This document shows, piece after piece, positions 59,362 to 64,000 of a stretch of DNA of 64,000 nt. Each line of letters opens with the position of its first letter. Within the stretch, counting starts at the first letter, position 1. The stretch lies in assembly GCF_000724625.1 (NCBI RefSeq), contig NZ_CP007139.1, positions 5,022,001 to 5,086,000 of the forward strand, written 5' to 3'. The notes beneath the pieces are model-generated. The model searched no databases and had not been told where the DNA came from. It was given only the letters and a program-made list of their open reading frames with translations. The position numbers and the translations under genes were made by a program. This DNA comes from Fimbriimonas ginsengisoli Gsoil 348 (GTDB lineage Bacteria; Armatimonadota; Fimbriimonadia; Fimbriimonadales; Fimbriimonadaceae).

Positions 59362-60294
59362 CTATTGGGGGACCACCCTCACCGCCGGCTTCGCCGCCCG
59401 GTACGACCGTCGGAGCAGCCAAAGGACAGGCGCCCAAAGGGGGCTGAAAACCACGGCCCAGATTCCGATCGCGGCGGCCGAGCGCATGAGGCCACCAAGG
59501 CGGGAAGTGGATTCTCCCCACGTTTGGGCCAGCCAATTCGGGTCGGCGGGGGCCTGTGCGGGAACCGCGGACTGTTGGAGGGTCAGCGTCACCGTTGAAA
59601 GTGAGGCGAGGCCGGAAAGGGCTTTTCGCTGCGCTGCCATGCTTTCGATTTGGCTTCGCACCTCGGTCAGCTTATCTTGCAGCTCGATTACATTCTGCAA
59701 TTGATGTGTCTGCCGCAGGAGACCTCGGTACGTCTCCTCCGTGGCGGTCATCGTCTTAAGCCGCGCTTCCAGGTCGACGATTTGGGAGGTGACGTCCTCC
59801 GAACCGATCGTTTTCGAGAGGCGCACTCCCAGGGTCTCAAATCGGTCGAGGGCTTGGTCGAACGCGCCAACCGGTACGCGTAGGGTTAGCGAGATTGAAG
59901 GATGTTCCGATGCCAGGTCGGAGCTGGTTGCGGAATCGACGTAGCCGCCCATTCCGGCTACCAACTTGTCGACCGTCTTCTCCGCCTTTTCGACGCTGTC
60001 CACCCGAACGGAGAGCTCAGCCTTTCGGATAATGGACCGCTGTTGGGTGACTAAGCTTGCCAACTGCGGCTTGGGAGCGGATGGCGCTCCTCCCCCATGG
60101 ATTGGACGTCCTATGTTCGACGCGACTGTGCCGGTCGCTTGTCCCAGCAGACTATTCGCTGGTTCTGCCTTCGCCATCTCGTCTCGCATCGCGGGCGCGC
60201 TCACGGAACCGGTGGCGTCAGATTGTCCCGAACTACAACCTACGAGGGCGAAGAGCAACATCGCTCCGGCCCCAATCTTCTGTGAAATCGACAT
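59362..60294 (-). CDS. DUF4349-domain lipoprotein
   Basis: This is a 310-residue membrane-anchored lipoprotein. The lipobox is LLFALVGC. The DUF4349 domain covers about residues 85-285 and contains RSIIRKAELSVRVDSVEKAE, LRVPVGAFDQALDRFETLG and a coiled-coil stretch, VDLEARLKTMTATEETYRGLL then QTHQLQNVIELQDKLTEVRS. A C-terminal membrane helix, IGIWAVVFSPLWAPVLWLL, follows. AGGAGG before the start is a strong ribosome site. The family function is unknown. It follows a second lipoprotein gene by 137 bases, with a GTAGC hairpin element between them. Confidence 0.88.
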   Translation of the reverse strand: MSISQKIGAGAMLLFALVGCSSGQSDATGSVSAPAMRDEMAKAEPANSLLGQATGTVASNIGRPIHGGGAPSAPKPQLASLVTQQRSIIRKAELSVRVDSVEKAEKTVDKLVAGMGGYVDSATSSDLASEHPSISLTLRVPVGAFDQALDRFETLGVRLSKTIGSEDVTSQIVDLEARLKTMTATEETYRGLLRQTHQLQNVIELQDKLTEVRSQIESMAAQRKALSGLASLSTVTLTLQQSAVPAQAPADPNWLAQTWGESTSRLGGLMRSAAAIGIWAVVFSPLWAPVLWLLRRSYRAAKPAVRVVPQ

Positions 60295-60396
60295 AACGAA
60301 TACCTCCTGTAAGGCATTCGTAGGTGTCCTGCCGAGCGCTAAGGGTTCAACCTAACCCAACACGCTCTAGATAGGATGAGAAAGGCTTTTTTTACT

Positions 60397-60417
60397 CGGG
60401 CGGGCCGCCCGTGCTAC
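60397..60417 (-). repeat. GTAGC-hairpin element
   Basis: On the minus strand the head GTAGCA is followed by the hairpin CGGGCG-GCC-CGCCCG. It lies between the two lipoprotein genes and may also slow transcription between them. Confidence 0.75.
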
Positions 60418-60431
60418 ATCGGTATTACAAC

Positions 60432-60845
60432 CTACCCGCCGCTTCGGGCGGGGAGGCTGTTTACATCGCTGGGGCCGGGCTGGGCGATAGGAGCGTTCGA
60501 CTGTCCGAAACCGGGGCGGGGATCCGCGTGGTACTCGCCGGCTTGCTGGCCGATGCCCTTTCCGGGTTGGTCCATACCGACGTTGATCGGCTCCTTCGAA
60601 TTCGGATCGGCTCCGGCGCCGTAGGGCGTTTCCGCCTTCAGCCCGCCCGAACCGTTGGCGATCCCGCCGTTTCCGCCGGGATCGCCTTCCCACTTACCGG
60701 GGGTGCCGGCGGGGAGCGAGGACGTGTACTTCACCGGAGTCGTCGCCGAATTGAACGACTCGACACCCTTAAATCGGACCGTGCAGCCGGTCGCGGCAAC
60801 GCCTACGACGGCGAGAACGACGAGATGGGGCAAACGAGTACGCAT
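60432..60845 (-). CDS. Small Pro/Gly-rich lipoprotein
   Basis: This is a 137-residue predicted lipoprotein with the lipobox GVAATGC (Cys about 21). The mature part is short of hydrophobic residues and rich in Gly, Pro, Ser and Asn (GDPGGNGGIANGSGGLK and PRPGFGQSNAPIAQPGPSD), so it is likely disordered and surface exposed or a linker. No family is recognised. It is 19 bases downstream of the oxidoreductase gene on the same strand. Confidence 0.7.
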   Translation of the reverse strand: MRTRLPHLVVLAVVGVAATGCTVRFKGVESFNSATTPVKYTSSLPAGTPGKWEGDPGGNGGIANGSGGLKAETPYGAGADPNSKEPINVGMDQPGKGIGQQAGEYHADPRPGFGQSNAPIAQPGPSDVNSLPARSGG

Positions 60846-60864
60846 CGGCTTATAAGACTACCTT

Positions 60865-61941
60865 TTAGAAGGAGACGTCGACCTTCTGCTCGTCTCCGGT
60901 CGCGCTACTCTTGTAAATCGCGTCGAAGATGGCATTGAGGATGAGACCGTTCTCTCCGGGAACCGGCGATGGCTTGTCGTTCAGGATCGCGTCGACGAAC
61001 GCCTGGACCTCGGCGGTATGGGCCGATTCAACGTTCGGGACGTTCCCCGGCTTTATATCCATCAGCAGGCGATTCTGCTCGGTGAAGATGCGAATCCCCT
61101 CATTTCGGTCCGCGTACGGCGAGATGATCGCCCCGGCCTTGGTTCCATAAAGCTGAGTCTCGAACGGATCGGGGCCGTTCCCCATGAAGGAGCTCTCCAG
61201 CGACACGACCGCGCCGTTGTCGAACTTGATCAGTCCGACGGCGAAGTCCTCTACGGTGAACTTCTCGCGATCGTAGTCGCCCCAGGCATTCCAAAGCTCC
61301 GGGTTCTTGCCGAGCTGATCCCACGTCTTGCCCGACGCGCTGACCGGCTTGGGGTAGCCCATCAGGAACAAGGTGAGATCGAGAATATGCACGCCGATAT
61401 CGATCAGCGGACCGCCGCCCTGAAGCTCCTTGTTGATGAAGACGCCCCACCCAGGCACGCCGCGCCGGCGTAAAGCCTGGGCGCGGGCGAAGTAGATGTC
61501 GCCCATGTTGCCGGCGTCGATGTAGGTCTTCAGCCACTTGCTGGGGCCGTTGAACCGGCTTTGGAGGCCGACCTGCAAAATCTTCTTGTTATCGCGAGCG
61601 GCCGCGCACATTTCGCGGCACTCGTCGGCATTCATTCCGAGCGGCTTCTCGCAGAGAACGTGTACGCCCGCGTTGAGGGCGTCGACCGTCGGTTGCTTGT
61701 GATACTTGTTCGGAGTGGCGACGGAGACGGCGTCCGGCTTCTCCTTTTCGAGCATCTCCTGGTAGTCCGTGTACGTCTTTTTGACGCCGAACTTCTCGGC
61801 CGCCGCTTTGGCGGTGTCGGGGTTCACGTCGCAGCACGCGACGATCTCACAGAGGTCAGGAATGGAGGCGTAGCCCCGCATGTGGCAGCCTTGCGCGATT
61901 CCGCCGCTACCAATGATGCCGATCTTTAGCTTGTCTGCCAT
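60865..61941 (-). CDS. Gfo/Idh/MocA-family oxidoreductase
   Basis: This is a 358-residue NAD(P)-dependent dehydrogenase family member. The Rossmann motif is IGIIGSGGIAQGCH, followed by CCDVNPDTAKAAAEKFG and GVHVLCEKPLGMNADECREM with the EKP signature. The C-terminal domain has GGPLIDIGVHILDLTLFLMG, with Asp and His of the catalytic pattern, and EDFAVGLIKFDNGAVVSLE. Likely substrates are sugars, inositols or their derivatives. It is upstream of a lipoprotein gene and downstream of terC on the same strand (15-base gap). Confidence 0.9.
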   Translation of the reverse strand: MADKLKIGIIGSGGIAQGCHMRGYASIPDLCEIVACCDVNPDTAKAAAEKFGVKKTYTDYQEMLEKEKPDAVSVATPNKYHKQPTVDALNAGVHVLCEKPLGMNADECREMCAAARDNKKILQVGLQSRFNGPSKWLKTYIDAGNMGDIYFARAQALRRRGVPGWGVFINKELQGGGPLIDIGVHILDLTLFLMGYPKPVSASGKTWDQLGKNPELWNAWGDYDREKFTVEDFAVGLIKFDNGAVVSLESSFMGNGPDPFETQLYGTKAGAIISPYADRNEGIRIFTEQNRLLMDIKPGNVPNVESAHTAEVQAFVDAILNDKPSPVPGENGLILNAIFDAIYKSSATGDEQKVDVSF

Positions 61942-61956
61942 GGGTCGGGCGGTAGC

Positions 61957-62763
61957 TTACTCAACCCGGTTCCGATCCGGCTTCCGTGGGTCGCGAATGG
62001 CGGGAATTTGACACGCTTCGTCCACTTCCTCCGCATATTCCTCGTTTGCGGTCGGGACCACGGCCGCCTTCCGGACCGCCACGAGACTGCCTCCCAAGGC
62101 GATCGCGCCGAGAACGCTCCAAAACATCCACTGCGGCATCTCGGGGACGTAACCGGCGATAAGGCTTGGGTGCACCTTGTCCAAGTTGTGCGCCGAAAGC
62201 ACCATCAGTTTGGTCCCCACCCACCCCACGAGCAGATAAGCGACGTGATCGAGGAACGGATATTTCTCCAAGAAGCGAACAAAGACGCCCGCCGCAAACC
62301 GGAGAAGGATCATCCCGACGATGGCGCCGGTGTAGACGACCCAAATCTTGGAGACGCGGTTGTCGACGAAGGAGACGCCCGCCAGCACACTGTCCATGGC
62401 GAACGCGATGTCGGTGAGCTCGACCGCCACCACGGTGTGCCAGAAACTGCCGCTGGATACCTTTTTCGGAGCGCCTTCCCGGTGATCGACGAAATGCTTG
62501 ATCGGCAGGAAGATCAGATAGCCGGCGCCCACCGCTTGGAGCCACCACAGCTTAAGCACCGCGTTGGCGAGAAGGATGGCGACGAGGCGAAACGCGAACG
62601 CGCCGCCGAGGCCGTAGAGGAGGGCCCGCTGCCGCTGCTCCTTGGGCAGATGCCGAACCATGATCGCCAGAACCAGCGCATTGTCGCCCGAGAGCATCGC
62701 CTCGAGCATCACCAAGGCGGCGATGCTGGCGATATCCGCGGTCTGGAAGGTCTGTCCGAACAT
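61957..62763 (-). CDS. TerC-family membrane protein
   Basis: This is an integral membrane protein of 268 residues with about seven helices, in the TerC/Alx family linked to metal (often manganese) export and tellurite resistance. The conserved metal-site motifs are present: MLSGDNALVLAIM near residue 27 and VELTDIAFAMDSVLAG near residue 113, both with acidic residues inside the membrane. The tail is charged and cytoplasmic. It is divergent from the FmdB-type gene with an 87-base gap. Specific metal is unknown. Confidence 0.92.
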   Translation of the reverse strand: MFGQTFQTADIASIAALVMLEAMLSGDNALVLAIMVRHLPKEQRQRALLYGLGGAFAFRLVAILLANAVLKLWWLQAVGAGYLIFLPIKHFVDHREGAPKKVSSGSFWHTVVAVELTDIAFAMDSVLAGVSFVDNRVSKIWVVYTGAIVGMILLRFAAGVFVRFLEKYPFLDHVAYLLVGWVGTKLMVLSAHNLDKVHPSLIAGYVPEMPQWMFWSVLGAIALGGSLVAVRKAAVVPTANEEYAEEVDEACQIPAIRDPRKPDRNRVE

Positions 62764-62850
62764 TACGGGTTGAAATGGCCGACGTGGCGGCCCGTAGGCC
62801 GTGATTCTGTCACAATCTACTTTGACGACGAGTCAGAGCAATACGGAACT

Positions 62851-63117
62851 ATGCCCACGTACGTTTACCAGTGCAGCGCCTGTAACAATACTTTCGAAGT
62901 CGAACAACGGATCACGGCCGACCCTCTCGACACATGCGAGTGCGGTTCGACGGGAACGGTCAAGCGAGTGATTCAGCGGGTAGCGGTGTCGTTCAAGGGT
63001 TCCGGCTTCCACATCAACGACTACGCCGGATCGGGTTCGGAGCCGAAGGTGGAAGCCAAAGCCGAGACGCCAGCTGAGCCAGCCCTCGCGCCCCCCGCGC
63101 CGGTCGCTTCGGAATAA
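62851..63117 (+). CDS. FmdB-family zinc ribbon protein
   Basis: This is an 88-residue small protein of the FmdB/CxxC_CxxC_SSSS family of predicted regulators. The N-terminus PTYVYQCSACNNTFEVEQRI is characteristic. The zinc ribbon uses CxxC at residues 8 and 11 and a CEC with only two Cys at the second site (DTCECGSTG), so the second knuckle is CxC rather than CxxC. FKGSGFHINDY is the usual C-terminal motif, followed by a disordered Ala/Pro/Glu tail. The role is unproven in the family. Confidence 0.9.
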   Translation: MPTYVYQCSACNNTFEVEQRITADPLDTCECGSTGTVKRVIQRVAVSFKGSGFHINDYAGSGSEPKVEAKAETPAEPALAPPAPVASE

Positions 63118-63134
63118 CCTTCGATGCTGAGGAG

Positions 63135-63170
63135 CGGCACACGTGGGCGCCGACTACACGGCTTCGCCGT
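63135..63170 (-). repeat. Two-hairpin GTAG element, copy D
   Basis: On the minus strand: stem 1 ACGGC-GAA-GCCGT (identical to copy C), then GTAGT, then stem 2 beginning CGGC and closing GCCG with an imperfect middle. The head reads GTAGT rather than GTAGC. Confidence 0.75.
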
Positions 63171-63298
63171 AGGGATAGGTTGTTGCTCTTGAGCGCAGGA
63201 ACCTGACTTACACCAACTCCTGGGAAGCGGCCGCGAGCCCTCATGTGGGCTCTTCTTCCAGATCAACACGGAATTTTACTGATACGTTAAAATTGCGT

Positions 63299-64000
63299 GT
63301 GCCTTTCGCCTTCTTTCTCCCCCTGGTTATCCTCCGGTCGCCCGCTCTCGACGTGAAAATCACGCTCTCGCGCACGGAGAACGTCGCGGCGCTGGTGAAG
63401 GAGCTCTCCGATCAGTCGGGAATCCCGCTCAGCACGAGCGATCGCAAAGCAAAGGAGATTTTGATCGTCTCTCTGAAGCAGGTCACGCTGGCGGATGCGA
63501 TGAAGCGAATCGCTTGGGCCACCTACGGGACTTGGCAAAAGACGCGCGACGGGTACCGGCTCATACGCGATACCGATGCGGAGGGGGCGGCCGAGCGCCA
63601 CTTCGTGAAGTGGCAAACTCAGGAAGCCGCGACCGCCATCGAACGGTTCCGCACCTGGATGCTAAAGGGACAGCAGGAGAAGACGAGGCACGTCCCGACG
63701 GACGGCTACGACCGCCTCATCGCCAAGGCGCTTGGGTCGGTCCGGCCGGAGACAACGATCACCGCCAGCGAGTCCCCGTGGTGCGCCTACGCGGACGAGC
63801 CTACGCCGGCCCAATACCTGCTGAAAGGAGCGGACGAGCTGATTCGGGAGTTCAACGCGCGTGTTGCCTACCCCAATGCCGGAGTGGCGGCTCACTGCGT
63901 TCTCAACTGCAACTACCAGTACGAGAAGGGCACCGCCAGACTATCCTTTTACGATGCGGCGGGACGGTTGGTCGCTTCCAAGCAAGCGAATCTTTGGCTA
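63299..64000 (+). CDS. Secreted protein with secretin-N/STN-like domain (3' end cut by window)
   Basis: This frame is open for 234 codons to the window end. A hydrophobic leader (FAFFLPLVILRSP) starts it. Residues about 20-90 look like an STN/secretin short domain: VKITLSRTENVAALVKELS, SGIPLSTSDRKAKEILIVSL and TLADAMKRIAWATYG, with the two strand-helix units of that fold. Such domains sit at the N-terminus of secretins, TonB receptors and other envelope proteins. The rest is unfamiliar and has Cys residues that could pair. The start is GTG 63299 or TTG 63293. I cannot say which family the full protein belongs to. Confidence 0.72.
   Translation, partial: MPFAFFLPLVILRSPALDVKITLSRTENVAALVKELSDQSGIPLSTSDRKAKEILIVSLKQVTLADAMKRIAWATYGTWQKTRDGYRLIRDTDAEGAAERHFVKWQTQEAATAIERFRTWMLKGQQEKTRHVPTDGYDRLIAKALGSVRPETTITASESPWCAYADEPTPAQYLLKGADELIREFNARVAYPNAGVAAHCVLNCNYQYEKGTARLSFYDAAGRLVASKQANLWL

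Noticed and set aside
62008-62850. Upstream extension of the FmdB-type frame
   Set aside because: It is antisense to terC and has shadow composition; the FmdB family starts exactly at the ATG at 62851.

Overview
The window is about 64 kb of high-GC bacterial chromosome, and the gene content points to Armatimonadota, most likely a Fimbriimonadia-type organism. The best evidence is a divergent pair of pseudopilin-like proteins that share the N-terminus [18 protein letters not shown] followed by ILFPVFxQAK, a typical signature of DUF1559-type prepilins in that phylum. Further support is the mix of GTG/TTG starts, weak or absent Shine-Dalgarno sites, many secreted or lipid-anchored proteins of unknown function, and single housekeeping genes scattered among them. 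I see no rRNA, tRNA, CRISPR array, prophage or intact insertion sequence. Both ends cut through genes: a TauE/SafE permease on the left and a secretin-N/STN-like secreted protein on the right.

Layout. 1-7.7 kb: tauE and ribH, a sugar-nucleotide nucleotidyltransferase, two divergent prepilins with a coupled small lipoprotein, a GHMP sugar kinase and an S41 peptidase. 7.8-13 kb: an arylamine N-acetyltransferase, a probable gene remnant with a possible partner gene, and a 1057-residue RCC1/Ig-like secreted protein. 13-20 kb: clpB, a perfect inverted repeat, a lipoprotein, a beta-lactamase-fold protein lacking its catalytic residues, an oxidoreductase, an HExxH peptidase and a HAD phosphatase. 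20.6-26 kb: glgP, an isolated livF-like ATPase, and rimI-tsaD-[2Fe-2S] protein. 26-32.7 kb: a GH26-like glycosidase, a protein with 12 Asp/Gly repeats plus HEAT repeats, a degenerate ApgM-like protein, and purF. 33-43 kb: a desaturase, a TPR/TM2 protein, a histidine kinase/HD-GYP pair, a barrel-sandwich protein, a hydrolase, a lone nuoF and a GNAT. 43-48.7 kb: an LTXXQ-like protein, an MlaF-like ATPase, an AraC regulator with a substrate-binding lipoprotein, and recO. 48.8-58 kb: one long minus-strand block reading trpD-trpC-trpF, glmU-prs, then six tightly coupled, mostly membrane-protein genes of unknown function (DUF6754-type). 58-64 kb: ilvE with an mcsA-like gene, a DUF4349 lipoprotein, an oxidoreductase, terC, an FmdB zinc ribbon and the cut gene.

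The most unusual signals are: (1) a dispersed family of short intergenic elements, each a GTAG head followed by a hairpin whose sequence varies while pairing is kept, sometimes in inverted pairs as in REP/REPIN elements; (2) a heptamer tandem array (CGCCCAA)n just upstream of start codons at three unrelated loci, always in coding-strand orientation; (3) the six-gene membrane module behind prs; (4) two predicted pseudoenzymes; and (5) the 12-repeat DxGGDDxY protein. Everything here comes from reading the sequence; no database search was run.
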